Notes: generated by a model from the sequence alone, not told the origin. 64,000 nt of DNA from Paucihalobacter sp036825875 (GCF_036825875.1 NZ_DAISXK010000007.1:1-64000); one strand, 5' to 3'. Shown: positions 35,494 through 44,556, counted from the first letter of the stretch. Numbers and translations: made by a program.

Positions 35494-36417
35494 TTAAAAC
35501 TTGTAACTTAAACCCAAAGTCCAAAAGGTTTGAAGATCGTTATCAATAGTATCAAAAGTTGCGTTTGCATTTCCTAAAGTATTAATTTCGTAGTTTAAGG
35601 CTTCTTGTTTACTATCTCTTAAACCAAAATCAAAACCTACCCCAAAATTTTTCCATAATGTATAAGAAAATGAATTGGTCCATGTTAAGTTTGAAAGATC
35701 AGCGCTTTTATAACTCTGAAACATGGACAGGTTAGATTTAAAATTCACCGCACCAATCGATCTAGTGTAATCTGCCATTATTTTAGCACCCAATGACGAT
35801 TCGAAAATATCGCCTGAATCACTAAATACAAAATTGTAGTTTAAAGGATGAACCACCACGATTAGGTTGTCGATTGGCGTCCAAGTAAAACCAACACCAA
35901 GGTCTAAATAACCAGGATCATTGAAATTATTAATTATTGTAGTGCGATATTCCATCAAGGCAGAAGCAGCAATTTTACTGGTTATATTTCTACCGTATAA
36001 TGAGGTAATGTTGAAAACATCGGTGGTTGGTTTAAAGCTGCCGCTATCATTTGGATTGTCCTTGTCGTCAAGTTTTACCCAGTTTAAATTGGTCGTCATG
36101 GCATTTCTCCAGAAAAATTTATCTTCAATTAAATTGGCGTAAGCATTAAATGTAAATCCGATATTTCCAGAAGCGTTATTAGGAGCACCTTGCGCATACC
36201 AGTTGCTAAATTCTGAAACACTGCCACCTATGGTTCCGAAAGCACCTAGGCGCCAACCGGGCATAGCGTCAATTTGGGCTTGAATAGCATTTACACGCGA
36301 CTGAATCGCCGCAACAGAATCTTTTTTTTCTTGTTGAAGCGCTTTTAATTCATCCAAGGTTTGGGCATAACTCGTGCCGAAACAAGCAAAAGTCATCAAT
36401 AAAATTAGTTTTTTCAT
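35494..36417 (-). CDS. DUF3078 domain outer membrane protein
   Basis: A 307-residue protein with a signal peptide (MKKLILLMTFACFGTSYAQ), a short coiled coil (about residues 20-50, LKALQQEKKDSVAAIQSRVNAIQAQID) and a barrel-like region with alternating strands ending in LSYKF, the C-terminal aromatic of outer membrane proteins. The GWRLGAFGTIGGSVSEFSNWYAQGAPNN block is characteristic of DUF3078. Function is unknown. It has its own -7 box and follows the small SUF-linked operon on the same strand. Confidence 0.82.
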   Translation of the reverse strand: MKKLILLMTFACFGTSYAQTLDELKALQQEKKDSVAAIQSRVNAIQAQIDAMPGWRLGAFGTIGGSVSEFSNWYAQGAPNNASGNIGFTFNAYANLIEDKFFWRNAMTTNLNWVKLDDKDNPNDSGSFKPTTDVFNITSLYGRNITSKIAASALMEYRTTIINNFNDPGYLDLGVGFTWTPIDNLIVVVHPLNYNFVFSDSGDIFESSLGAKIMADYTRSIGAVNFKSNLSMFQSYKSADLSNLTWTNSFSYTLWKNFGVGFDFGLRDSKQEALNYEINTLGNANATFDTIDNDLQTFWTLGLSYKF

Positions 36418-36447
36418 AGAGTATCATGTTTAATGTCAAATATTTGG

Positions 36448-36455
36448 CAAAAATA
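36448..36455 (-). promoter_or_regulatory. -7 box (TATTTTTG) of the DUF3078 gene
   Basis: Exact TAnnTTTG on the minus strand, 30 nt before the ATG at 36417. Confidence 0.5.
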
Positions 36456-36485
36456 CTATAAGTTTGAAAAAAACCAATCTTTAGA

Positions 36486-36992
36486 TTATTTTCTTTTGAA
36501 TAATGGAACCGCAGAACAAGCTTCGCCATACATAATAGACTTTGCAACAGGCATTAGTTGTTGCGACAGCATAATGTAAGCACTTAAGGGAACAGGTTTT
36601 TTAGAACAGCCTTTTATGATGACAGGTACGTTTTCATATTCGGAAAGATCTATTATTTTAATAATGTCTTGATACAGAGAGGTTTCTAACTGCTCCAAAC
36701 TACCAACAATCATTTGCTTGGCATAGGGTTGTAAATGGACCGACATGAGCATATAAGCCCAATCTGGAATAATGGCATCGTTTGAGCAATGTAAAGCGAC
36801 AAAACAATCTTGATATTGTGACCAATCATGATTAGCGACAGCGAGTCTAAAATCTTTTTCTTTGAGTACAAATTCTTCATACAACCACGACTTTAAATCG
36901 ATTAAAACTCTTTGACCTTTCGGATAAAAGTCTTCTAAATCAACTACTTTTAGTTTGCTATTTGCAACTCTATTTATAATTTCTTCAGCCAT
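36486..36992 (-). CDS. DUF2480 family protein
   Basis: A 168-residue cytoplasmic protein of unknown function, recognised from its start EIINRVANSKLKVVDLEDFYP and the ALHCSNDAIIPDWAYMLM segment. It has four cysteines, two of them in the conserved segments CSNDAI and KGCSKKPVP. It follows the SufT-like gene by 4 bp and sits third in the sufE operon; this arrangement recurs in Bacteroidota and suggests, without proving, a link to iron-sulfur assembly. Confidence 0.82.
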   Translation of the reverse strand: MAEEIINRVANSKLKVVDLEDFYPKGQRVLIDLKSWLYEEFVLKEKDFRLAVANHDWSQYQDCFVALHCSNDAIIPDWAYMLMSVHLQPYAKQMIVGSLEQLETSLYQDIIKIIDLSEYENVPVIIKGCSKKPVPLSAYIMLSQQLMPVAKSIMYGEACSAVPLFKRK

Positions 36993-36996
36993 TTTG

Positions 36997-37323
36997 TTAT
37001 AGCATACCCAATTCTAGTTTCGCTTCTTCACTCATTAAATCTTGCGACCAAGGCGGATCGAAAGTAATTTCAACCTCCGAAGATTTTACCTCGTTGATAG
37101 ATCTTACTTTTTCTTCAACTTCCAATGGTAGGGTTTCGGCTACTGGACAGTTTGGGGATGTCAAAGTCATTAGTATTTTTACGTCGTAGTCTTCATTAAC
37201 AAATACGTCGTAAATCAATCCTAATTCGTAAATATCTACAGGAATTTCTGGGTCATATATAGTTTTTAAAACTCTTACTATTTTTTCGCCCAAGGCGTTG
37301 GTATCTATTGTTGTTTCACTCAT
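36997..37323 (-). CDS. MIP18/DUF59-family iron-sulfur assembly protein (SufT-like)
   Basis: A 108-residue protein with the DUF59 signature DPEIPVDIYELGLIYDV and the reactive-cysteine motif TSPNCPVAETLP. Family members (SufT, PaaD, Cia2) help mature iron-sulfur proteins. It lies 2 bp after sufE and 4 bp before the DUF2480 gene, so the three form one operon. The length is that of the stand-alone SUF-associated form. Confidence 0.9.
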   Translation of the reverse strand: MSETTIDTNALGEKIVRVLKTIYDPEIPVDIYELGLIYDVFVNEDYDVKILMTLTSPNCPVAETLPLEVEEKVRSINEVKSSEVEITFDPPWSQDLMSEEAKLELGML

Positions 37324-37325
37324 GA

Positions 37326-37748
37326 TTAATTTAGTTGTGTTTGATATGCAATTGCATATAGTTTTAGCTGCTTTATCATACTTACCAAACCGTTAGCTCG
37401 TGTTGGCGATAAATGCTCTTTTAAACCAATTTCGTCAATAAAGTTGGTATTGGCATCTATAATTTCGGATGGATGGTGGTTTGAGAATGCGCGAATTAAA
37501 ATGGCAATGATGCCTTTGGTAATTATGGCATCGCTATCGGCGGTGAAAACCAGTTTGTCGTCGTTCATTTCGGCATGCACCCAAACTTTACTCTGGCATC
37601 CCTTGATGATGTTATCGTCAGTTTTGTATTTTTCCTGAATTAACGGGAGAGACTTGCCGAGTTCTATCATATATTCATATCGCTGCATCCAGTCGTCAAA
37701 CATTGAGAACTCGTCTATAATTTCATTTTGAATACTTTCTATAGTCAT
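37326..37748 (-). CDS. sufE: cysteine desulfuration protein SufE
   Basis: Accepts sulfane sulfur from SufS and hands it to the SufBCD scaffold. The 140-residue protein has the acceptor Cys51 in IIKGCQSKVWV and the expected C-terminal helix region (HLSPTRANGLVSMIKQLK). First gene of the sufE-sufT-like-DUF2480 operon, with a -7 box about 14 nt upstream. The rest of the suf genes begin 1.2 kb away on the same strand. Confidence 0.95.
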   Translation of the reverse strand: MTIESIQNEIIDEFSMFDDWMQRYEYMIELGKSLPLIQEKYKTDDNIIKGCQSKVWVHAEMNDDKLVFTADSDAIITKGIIAILIRAFSNHHPSEIIDANTNFIDEIGLKEHLSPTRANGLVSMIKQLKLYAIAYQTQLN

Positions 37749-37761
37749 ATCTCTTTTTTCA

Positions 37762-37769
37762 CAAAGTTA
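37762..37769 (-). promoter_or_regulatory. -7 box (TAACTTTG) of the sufE operon
   Basis: Exact TAnnTTTG on the minus strand, 14 nt before the sufE ATG. Confidence 0.5.
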
Positions 37770-37778
37770 CAATATATC

Positions 37779-38240
37779 TCAGTGCTTCGAATGGTTTTCG
37801 TAAATGCTTAACATCTTATCAACCAAAGATTTTATTGCATCTGGCGGAAAACCCTCATCAAATGATGGTGTTGTATATGCTTCGGTTTTGGTTGCGATAC
37901 TCAATGTGCAATGTGGCGCGCCATCATAAAGTCGTTTATCGGTTGGTGCTTGAAGATTTTCTAATGATTTTAAATTCATAGAATTGACAATTTCAATTAA
38001 CTCGTTCCATTCCTTTGTGTTAATGGATAAGGTGTCTATTTTTTCACGATTAACATCGTTGGAGTGCTTCATTTTAGAGTTTTCAAATGTTATTGATTTA
38101 AAATAACCTCTTGAAAATGCTTCATAGGTTATTTTTAAATTTTCTGATACCTCCTTATTAGATGTAGGCAAAATTGTGCTTTTTTGCGTGCAATCTTTTG
38201 TGCTGATAACAATTAACAATACACTAATTAATATTTTCAT
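37779..38240 (-). CDS. small exported protein, function unknown
   Basis: A 153-residue protein that I cannot assign. The N-terminus is hydrophobic (MKILISVLLIVIST) and is followed by a cysteine, suggesting export, possibly as a lipoprotein with a poor lipobox. The rest is mixed alpha/beta with conserved-looking EAFSRGYFKSITFEN and a GAPHCTLSIAT segment. It starts 9 bp after the end of the META-domain gene on the same strand and is probably co-transcribed with it. Confidence 0.55.
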   Translation of the reverse strand: MKILISVLLIVISTKDCTQKSTILPTSNKEVSENLKITYEAFSRGYFKSITFENSKMKHSNDVNREKIDTLSINTKEWNELIEIVNSMNLKSLENLQAPTDKRLYDGAPHCTLSIATKTEAYTTPSFDEGFPPDAIKSLVDKMLSIYENHSKH

Positions 38241-38249
38241 TGGTTATTT

Positions 38250-38903
38250 TTATTCTTTACGATCTATATTCGATGCTTTTAAAATCACGTTTCCATCGCC
38301 GTCTTCAAGTAATAATACGTTTTCTGTTATTTTATAGGAGACAGTCTTTTCTAAAACAGTCAACATTTGGGTTTCTAGACCATTATCATCGCAAGCCATT
38401 TTTGTCGTACCAATGTTTTGAAATGATAACTTATTTTTATCGGTGATGATTTTACCAAAAATACGATTACAGCCAGTGCTACCGCTAACTTGATTTAAAT
38501 CAGGAGATAAACTCAATAGCGGATCACGTTTAAAATCCCCTTTAAAACCAACAATTCCTACCACAAGCCACGAACCGTCTTCCAATGCTGTAGGCGTTGG
38601 TTTTTTCTCTAATACTTCAACAAGGCTGTATTTATATTTGGAATCATCAGCTGGAGGATTATTAACTTCTGTACGTTTAATTTTTATGATATAATCAGTG
38701 CCTTTATCGTGTTGGAATCCTTCAATGTCATCGTAAAAATTGATATAGTCTTCCTCTAAACTATATTTAATTTGAAGACATTCTTTTTCAATAACGCCAG
38801 GGCAGTTAATCGTTTTGCCACTTACGTACATGGTTTCGTTAACATCTTTGTTACAAGATAGAAATAAAAAAAGCAGACAAAAAGTGACACAAGATAGTTT
38901 CAT
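38250..38903 (-). CDS. lipoprotein with DUF4377-like and META (HslJ-like) domains
   Basis: A 217-residue envelope protein. The lipobox FLFLSC places the acylated Cys at residue 17. Residues about 30-105 resemble DUF4377 (INCPGVIEKECLQIKY), and about 110-210 form a META domain (GSWLVVGIVGF ... SGSTGCNRIFGKI ... IGTTKMACDDNGLETQML). META proteins such as HslJ are linked to heat or novobiocin tolerance, but the molecular role is unclear. It lies between sufS and the sufE operon with its own -7 box, so it splits the suf locus. Confidence 0.8.
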   Translation of the reverse strand: MKLSCVTFCLLFLFLSCNKDVNETMYVSGKTINCPGVIEKECLQIKYSLEEDYINFYDDIEGFQHDKGTDYIIKIKRTEVNNPPADDSKYKYSLVEVLEKKPTPTALEDGSWLVVGIVGFKGDFKRDPLLSLSPDLNQVSGSTGCNRIFGKIITDKNKLSFQNIGTTKMACDDNGLETQMLTVLEKTVSYKITENVLLLEDGDGNVILKASNIDRKE

Positions 38904-38924
38904 GTTTTTTTATTTAAGTGTATA

Positions 38925-38932
38925 CAAAAATA
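38925..38932 (-). promoter_or_regulatory. -7 box (TATTTTTG) of the META lipoprotein gene
   Basis: Exact TAnnTTTG on the minus strand, 21 nt before the ATG at 38903. Confidence 0.5.
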
Positions 38933-38979
38933 CAATAAGCAACCGAAAAAGAACGAATACTAAAAAATGAAATTAAAAA

Positions 38980-40221
38980 CTACGAAAGCATAGCCACCGC
39001 TCGCTTAAGAGCTTCAACAAAAAAGTCGATTTCTTCTTTGGTGTTGTAAAACGAGAATGATGCGCGTACCGTACCCGGAATGTTATAAAAGTCCATTATG
39101 GGTTGTGTACAGTGATGACCAGTACGGACCGCAATACCGAGTTTATCTAAAATGGTTCCAATATCGTATGGATGAACGTCGCCTACATTAAATGATATAA
39201 CGGAAGTTTTATTTTTGGCCGTTCCGTAAATTTTTAAAGCATCGATGCTTAATAGTTTCTCGGTGGCGTAAGCGAGTAATTCTTGTTCGTAAATGGCAAT
39301 GTTTTCAAAGCCAATACCGTTCATATAGTCTAAAGCCACACCAAAAGCTATGCCTCCCGAGATATTTGGGGTGCCTGCTTCAAATTTATGTGGTAAGCCC
39401 GCGTACGTAGTTTTTTCAAAAGTAACTTCTGCAATCATTTCACCGCCACCTTGATATGGCGGTAGTTTATTAAGCCATTCTTCTTTACCATAAAGCATTC
39501 CTATACCAGTTGGGCCACATATTTTATGCGCTCCACAAACGTAAAAGTCTGCATCTAAGTCCTGAACGTCTGGTTTTAAATGCGGACAAGCTTGAGCGCC
39601 GTCTATTAAAACTGCTGCGCCAACTTCGTGACTTTTTTCAATCATGTGTTTGATTGGGATGATACTTCCGAGAGCATTTGAAATATGAGTAACAGCTACG
39701 AGTTTGGGTTGTTTTTTAAGGAGTTTTTCAAATTCAGAAAGAATTAATTCTCCATAAGTATTCATAGGAATAACCTCTAAAATAGCTCCAGTGCGTTCAC
39801 AAAGCATTTGCCACGGAACGATATTGCTGTGATGTTCTAAGGCTGAAACTAATAATACATCACCTTTTTTTAACATGGAAGCAAAACCATTGGCTATCAT
39901 ATTAATACCATGAGTAGTCCCCGATGTGAAAATAATTTCGTGAGGATGTTTGGCATTAAAATGAAGTTGAATTTTTCGTCTTGAAGCTTCATAGGCTTCA
40001 GTTGCTTCCTGACTTAATGTATGTACACCGCGATGAATGTTGGCATTATAATGTTGATAATAGTCAACAATAGCATCAATTACTACTTGTGGGGTTTGTG
40101 AAGTAGCAGCATTATCGAAATAAATTAATGGTTTTCCGTTTACATCGCGAGATAAAATAGGAAAATTATTTCTTATAGATTTAATATTAAAGTTACTATA
40201 TGTTGAAGTTTCTGTTTGCAT
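38980..40221 (-). CDS. sufS: cysteine desulfurase SufS
   Basis: PLP enzyme of 413 residues that removes sulfur from cysteine for iron-sulfur cluster building. The PLP lysine is Lys233 in VCGAHKICGPTGIG. The persulfide-forming residue is Cys371 in VRTGHHCTQPIMDFY, the short-loop context typical of group II desulfurases that work with SufE. Last gene of the sufA-B-lipoprotein-C-D-S operon; it overlaps the sufD stop by 1 bp. Confidence 0.96.
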   Translation of the reverse strand: MQTETSTYSNFNIKSIRNNFPILSRDVNGKPLIYFDNAATSQTPQVVIDAIVDYYQHYNANIHRGVHTLSQEATEAYEASRRKIQLHFNAKHPHEIIFTSGTTHGINMIANGFASMLKKGDVLLVSALEHHSNIVPWQMLCERTGAILEVIPMNTYGELILSEFEKLLKKQPKLVAVTHISNALGSIIPIKHMIEKSHEVGAAVLIDGAQACPHLKPDVQDLDADFYVCGAHKICGPTGIGMLYGKEEWLNKLPPYQGGGEMIAEVTFEKTTYAGLPHKFEAGTPNISGGIAFGVALDYMNGIGFENIAIYEQELLAYATEKLLSIDALKIYGTAKNKTSVISFNVGDVHPYDIGTILDKLGIAVRTGHHCTQPIMDFYNIPGTVRASFSFYNTKEEIDFFVEALKRAVAMLS

Positions 40222-41534
40222 TACAAGTCAAATCCAAGGTTTACATTTAGTTTTTTGGCGATGAGTTTTGTGATACGTTGTTTAACTTCAGGGATTTTTA
40301 CCGAACTTAGAATGTCGTTACTAAAAGCGTACATCAAAAGCGCACGAGCTTCTTTTTTTGGAATGCCACGCGACTGTAAATAAAACATTGCGCTTTCATC
40401 TAGTTGACCAATGGTACAACCGTGCGAACATTTTACATCGTCGGCAAAAATTTCAAGTTGCGGCTTGGTATTCATGGTGGCTTTGTCGCTCACTAGCAAA
40501 TTGTTGTTCGATTGAAAAGCATTGGTTTTTTGCGCGTCTTTTTCAACCACAATTTTACCATTAAATACACCAGTAGCACTGTCGCCGATGATGCTTTTAT
40601 AGTCTTGATGACTTTCGCAATTTGGTTCAATATGATGTACTAAAGTATTGTGATCTACATGTTGTTTATCTCCTATAACAGTAACCCCTTTAAGGTTAGA
40701 ATTAACGCGTTGGCCGTTTTGATAAAAGTTTAAATTGTTTCTAGTCAGTTTGCCTCCAAATGAAAATGTGTGTACCGATGCGACACTTTCTTGTTTTTGG
40801 TTGATGTAGGTGTTATCAATTAACGAGGCCGTTTGTTTATCATTTTGGATTTTGTAATAATCAATAATAGCGCGTTTGTTGGTGAAAATTTCAGTGACAC
40901 AGTTAGTTAAAACAGGGTTTTCTGTTAAGCTTTGGTGACGTTCAATAATCTCCAAATGTGAATTTTCGTCTACAATAATTAAATTTCTTGGTTGCAGCAT
41001 TAAACCCGTTTCAGTACCTGTTGCGAAATGTAAAATTTGAATTGGTTTTTCAACCACCTTATTTTTAGGGATATGAATGTAGGCGCCTTCTTGAGAAAAT
41101 GCTGTATTCAAGGCCGAAAGGCCCTCGTTTTTAGCGGCTTTATTAAAATAATTATCAATTACCATTCGGTATTTGGGTTTATTTAATGCGGCCGACATAA
41201 GGCATACGTCGATACCGTCGTGTGTGGTTTGCGACAAATAGGATGAATACTTACCGTCTACAAAAACAATCTTATAACTGTCAATATCATGGATAAAATA
41301 TTGTTTTATATCGGCGTATTCAAGCCTTGGTTCGCCTTTTGGGAAAACGCTATAATCGTGCTTTAAAATACTGTTAAGTGAGGTGTATTTCCATGCTTCC
41401 ATTTTTTTGGTAGGAAATCCGTCGTCCTCAAACTTTTTTATAGCTTCTACTCTTAAATCATGTACGTTTGAATCGATGTCTACATCAGACTCAAAAGCCA
41501 TAAACGAGGCGAGAAGTTTATCTTTTAATTCCAT
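40221..41534 (-). CDS. sufD: Fe-S cluster assembly protein SufD
   Basis: Scaffold subunit of the SufBCD complex, 437 residues. The beta-helix core and the C-terminal SufBD signature are visible (HHIEPNCESHQDYKSIIGDSATGVFNGKIVV, NLLVSDKATMNTKPQLEIFADDVKCSHGCTIGQLDESAMFYLQSRGI). It lies between sufC (35 bp) and sufS (1-bp overlap). Confidence 0.95.
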   Translation of the reverse strand: MELKDKLLASFMAFESDVDIDSNVHDLRVEAIKKFEDDGFPTKKMEAWKYTSLNSILKHDYSVFPKGEPRLEYADIKQYFIHDIDSYKIVFVDGKYSSYLSQTTHDGIDVCLMSAALNKPKYRMVIDNYFNKAAKNEGLSALNTAFSQEGAYIHIPKNKVVEKPIQILHFATGTETGLMLQPRNLIIVDENSHLEIIERHQSLTENPVLTNCVTEIFTNKRAIIDYYKIQNDKQTASLIDNTYINQKQESVASVHTFSFGGKLTRNNLNFYQNGQRVNSNLKGVTVIGDKQHVDHNTLVHHIEPNCESHQDYKSIIGDSATGVFNGKIVVEKDAQKTNAFQSNNNLLVSDKATMNTKPQLEIFADDVKCSHGCTIGQLDESAMFYLQSRGIPKKEARALLMYAFSNDILSSVKIPEVKQRITKLIAKKLNVNLGFDL

Positions 41535-41569
41535 TTAAATTTTATTTGGTGTGAACTATAAGTTTATAA

Positions 41570-42322
41570 TTACACAATTGCTTCGTCTTTAATCCAGTCG
41601 TATCCTTTTGCTTCAAGTTCTTTGGCCAAATTTTTGTCGCCTGATTTAACAATTTTACCATCGTGAAGTACATGAACAAAATCTGGTACGATATAATCGA
41701 GTAAACGCTGGTAGTGTGTAATTACAATCACTGCGTTGTCTTTAGATTTTAGTTTGTTAACGCCGCTGGCAACAATACGCAAAGCATCAATATCTAATCC
41801 GGAATCAGTTTCATCAAGAATGGCTAGTTTAGGCTCTAACATTGCCAACTGAAAAATTTCATTTCGTTTTTTCTCGCCTCCAGAAAAACCTTCGTTAAGT
41901 GAGCGTGACAAGAATTTACGATCAATTTCTAGCATTTCAGCCTTTTCTTTTATCATCTTTAGCATTTCGTTGGCTGGCATATCATTTAAGCCATTAGCTT
42001 TGCGATTTGCGTTGATAGCTGTTTTAATGAAATTGGTAACAGACACACCTGGAATTTCAACTGGATATTGAAAACTAAGAAAAATACCTTTATGAGCGCG
42101 CTCTTCTGGATCTAATTCTTGTATATCTTCATTTTCAAAACGTATATCGCCTTTGGTAACTTCAAACTCATCTTTGCCAGCAATAACAGAGGCTAAGGTG
42201 CTTTTCCCTGAACCATTAGGTCCCATAATGGCGTGAACTTCACCCGGTTTAACGTCTAGATGTATACCTTTTAAAATGCCTTTGCCGTCAATACTAGCGT
42301 GTAAATTTTTTATATGTAACAT
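41570..42322 (-). CDS. sufC: Fe-S assembly ATPase SufC
   Basis: ABC-type ATPase of 250 residues that drives the SufBCD scaffold. Walker A is GPNGSGKST (residues 34-42), the signature is LNEGFSGGEKKR, Walker B is LAILDETDSGLDID, and the switch His is in VITHYQRLL. No membrane part, as expected. Starts 2 bp after the small lipoprotein gene that separates it from sufB. Confidence 0.97.
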   Translation of the reverse strand: MLHIKNLHASIDGKGILKGIHLDVKPGEVHAIMGPNGSGKSTLASVIAGKDEFEVTKGDIRFENEDIQELDPEERAHKGIFLSFQYPVEIPGVSVTNFIKTAINANRKANGLNDMPANEMLKMIKEKAEMLEIDRKFLSRSLNEGFSGGEKKRNEIFQLAMLEPKLAILDETDSGLDIDALRIVASGVNKLKSKDNAVIVITHYQRLLDYIVPDFVHVLHDGKIVKSGDKNLAKELEAKGYDWIKDEAIV

Positions 42323-42324
42323 GT

Positions 42325-42720
42325 TTAATTTCCTAATTTAATAACGTCGTTTGTATCTTCTTCTGGTTTTTCAACCTTAATAATTTCTTTAATTTCAACT
42401 CTATATGGCCAACCTTCTTCGTCATCGGGTTTTTCAAATTTTCTAACTCTTACGGTTACAGGAACCATATCGGTATTTGCAATTTTATAGGGCTTAACTT
42501 GTTTTTCTAATGCTTTCATTTGATTGTCTACCACTACCCCATAAATATCGTTAGTGGTTTTGAGTACAGCTGCATTATCAATAAAAATAAAGTCGCCTTT
42601 TATTGTAATAAGGCCGTCATCCTGGCTGTAAGATTTTGATGCGGATTCATTTTTATCAGCGTTGTTTTTGCAACCAACAATGCTTAAAAAGAAAAATCCT
42701 AAGAGGATTAATTGCTTCAT
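42325..42720 (-). CDS. small lipoprotein within the suf operon
   Basis: A 131-residue lipoprotein: hydrophobic start and lipobox LSIVGC with the acylated Cys at residue 17, then a Ser/Asn/Lys-rich linker. The remaining ~85 residues look like an OB-type beta-barrel (GLITIKGDFIFIDNAAVLKTTNDIYGVVVD ... VPVTVRVRKFEKPDDEEGWPYRVEIKEII). An envelope protein between sufB and sufC is not part of the known SUF machinery, and I do not know its function. Spacing of 2 bp to sufC and 10 bp to sufB shows that it is a true operon member. Confidence 0.75.
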   Translation of the reverse strand: MKQLILLGFFFLSIVGCKNNADKNESASKSYSQDDGLITIKGDFIFIDNAAVLKTTNDIYGVVVDNQMKALEKQVKPYKIANTDMVPVTVRVRKFEKPDDEEGWPYRVEIKEIIKVEKPEEDTNDVIKLGN

Positions 42721-42730
42721 AATTTAAATT

Positions 42731-44179
42731 TTAACCTACGGAACCTTCCAAACTTATCTCTAAAAGTTTTTGTGCTTCAACAGCAAATTCCATAGGAAGT
42801 TTGTTAAGTACTTCTTTGCTAAAACCATTCACGATAAGTGCAATAGCCTTTTCAGTATCAATACCGCGTTGGTTACAGTAAAAAATTTGGTCTTCACCAA
42901 TTTTGCTGGTGGTGGCTTCGTGCTCGATTTTAGCCGTTTTATTTTTCGCTTCTATATATGGAAAGGTATGTGCCCCACAAGCGTTGCCCATTAGTAAACT
43001 ATCACACTGCGAAAAATTTCGGGCATTATCAGCTCTGGAACTAATGTGTACCAATCCGCGGTAACTGTTTTGAGATTTTCCGGCAGAAATACCTTTTGAA
43101 ATGATGGTTGACTTAGTATTTTTCCCTAAGTGAATCATTTTGGTTCCAGTGTCCGCCTGTTGGTAGTTATTGGTAACGGCTATGGAATAAAATTCACCTA
43201 CAGAATTGTCGCCTTTTAAAATGCAAGATGGATATTTCCAAGTTATGGCACTTCCGGTTTCTACTTGGGTCCAAGAAATTTTGGCATTGGTTTCGCACAA
43301 GCCGCGTTTGGTTACAAAATTATAAACACCGCCTTTTCCTTCGCTATTTCCAGGATACCAGTTTTGAACGGTGGAGTATTTAATTTCAGCATTATCCAAA
43401 GCAATGAGTTCTACAACGGCAGCATGCAACTGATTTTCGTCTCTGCTGGGTGCGGTACAGCCTTCAAGATAACTAACATAACTACCTTTATCGGCAATTA
43501 AAAGTGTGCGTTCAAATTGTCCAGTTCCAGCTTGGTTGATTCGAAAATAAGTTGAAAGCTCCATAGGGCATCGGACGCCTTTTGGAATATAGCAAAAACT
43601 TCCATCGCTAAAAACGGCACTGTTAAGCGCTGCATAAAAATTGTCTTTTTTCGGAACAACAGTACCAATATATTTTTTGACCAATTCGGGATGTTCTTTT
43701 ATGGCTTCGCTTATCGAACAAAAAATAATTCCTTTTTCAGCTAATGTTTTTTTAAAAGAGGTAGCAACTGATACGGAATCAATAACCACATCCATAGCAA
43801 CTCCAGTTAATTTTTTTTGCTCGTCTATGGAAATCCCTAGCTTTTTAAAAGTTGCCAAAAGTTCTGGATCAACTTCATCTAAACTGTCGTATTTTGGTTT
43901 GCTGTTTGGTGCTGAATAATAAGATATGGCTTGAAAATCTGGTTTTTGGTAATGAATATTAGCCCATTCTGGTTCAACCATTTCTTTCCAGTTTTTGAAA
44001 GCATCTAAACGCCATTCCGTCATCCATTCTGGTTCTTCTTTCTTTAAAGAAATCGCTCTAACAATATCTTCATTTAAACCTATAGGGAATGTATCCGATG
44101 CAATATCGGTATAAAAACCATATTCGTATTCTTTGGTTTTTAACTCTTCTCTTAAATCGTCTTCTGTATATTTATTCAT
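42731..44179 (-). CDS. sufB: Fe-S cluster assembly protein SufB
   Basis: Main scaffold subunit on which the new cluster is built, 482 residues. Family blocks include GVRCPMELSTYFRINQAGTGQFERTLLIAD, YLEGCTAPSRDENQLHAAVVELIA, and the C-terminal SLLMGNACGAHTFPYIEAKNKTAKIEHEATTSKI. ATG at 44179 (MNKYTEDDLREEL) is chosen; an in-frame ATG 27 codons earlier would overlap the sufA gene by over 70 bp and add sequence foreign to the family. The sufA-like gene ends 7 bp upstream. Confidence 0.96.
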   Translation of the reverse strand: MNKYTEDDLREELKTKEYEYGFYTDIASDTFPIGLNEDIVRAISLKKEEPEWMTEWRLDAFKNWKEMVEPEWANIHYQKPDFQAISYYSAPNSKPKYDSLDEVDPELLATFKKLGISIDEQKKLTGVAMDVVIDSVSVATSFKKTLAEKGIIFCSISEAIKEHPELVKKYIGTVVPKKDNFYAALNSAVFSDGSFCYIPKGVRCPMELSTYFRINQAGTGQFERTLLIADKGSYVSYLEGCTAPSRDENQLHAAVVELIALDNAEIKYSTVQNWYPGNSEGKGGVYNFVTKRGLCETNAKISWTQVETGSAITWKYPSCILKGDNSVGEFYSIAVTNNYQQADTGTKMIHLGKNTKSTIISKGISAGKSQNSYRGLVHISSRADNARNFSQCDSLLMGNACGAHTFPYIEAKNKTAKIEHEATTSKIGEDQIFYCNQRGIDTEKAIALIVNGFSKEVLNKLPMEFAVEAQKLLEISLEGSVG

Positions 44180-44186
44180 AGTAATT

Positions 44187-44516
44187 TTATAAGGAGAAAG
44201 ATTCGCCGCATCCACATGTACGGTTGGCGTTTGGATTGTTAAATACAAATCCAGAGCCATTTAAACCACCGGAATATTCGAGCGTGGTGCCAATCAAGTA
44301 GAGGAAACTTTTCTTATCTACAATAATGCGAACGCCATTATCTTCAAAAAGCTTATCTTCTTCTTGAGACTTATTGTCAAATTTTAAATCATAAGACAAG
44401 CCAGAGCATCCGCCGCTTTTAACACCAACTCTTACAAAATCAGTTAGCGGATTAAAACCGTCTTCCTGCATAAGTTCTATAACCTTGCGTTTTGCTATTT
44501 CAGAAACTTTAATCAT
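44187..44516 (-). CDS. sufA: HesB/IscA/SufA-family iron-sulfur carrier
   Basis: A-type carrier that receives clusters from the scaffold and delivers them. The 109-residue protein has the three conserved cysteines: GGCSGLSYDL and the C-terminal CGCGESFSL. The start MIKVSEIAKRKVIELM at 44516 is the family start; an upstream in-frame ATG would add 25 foreign residues and lie across the promoter region. First gene of the main suf operon, with a -7 box 33 nt upstream. Confidence 0.9.
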   Translation of the reverse strand: MIKVSEIAKRKVIELMQEDGFNPLTDFVRVGVKSGGCSGLSYDLKFDNKSQEEDKLFEDNGVRIIVDKKSFLYLIGTTLEYSGGLNGSGFVFNNPNANRTCGCGESFSL

Positions 44517-44548
44517 AAATTTAAAATAGATTAGTTCTAAATAATATG

Positions 44549-44556
44549 CAAATATA
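44549..44556 (-). promoter_or_regulatory. -7 box (TATATTTG) of the suf operon
   Basis: Exact TAnnTTTG on the minus strand, 33 nt before the sufA ATG. Its position also argues against the longer sufA reading frame. No IscR-like operator is recognisable. Confidence 0.55.

Noticed and set aside
42325..42720. Suf-operon lipoprotein as a SufA or SufE relative
   Set aside because: It has a lipobox and a beta-rich domain with no cysteine after the lipobox, so it cannot act as a sulfur or cluster carrier.
44180..44260. Longer sufB start adding 27 residues
   Set aside because: It would overlap sufA by more than 70 bp and the extra residues do not belong to SufB; the family start MNKYTEDDL is at 44179.
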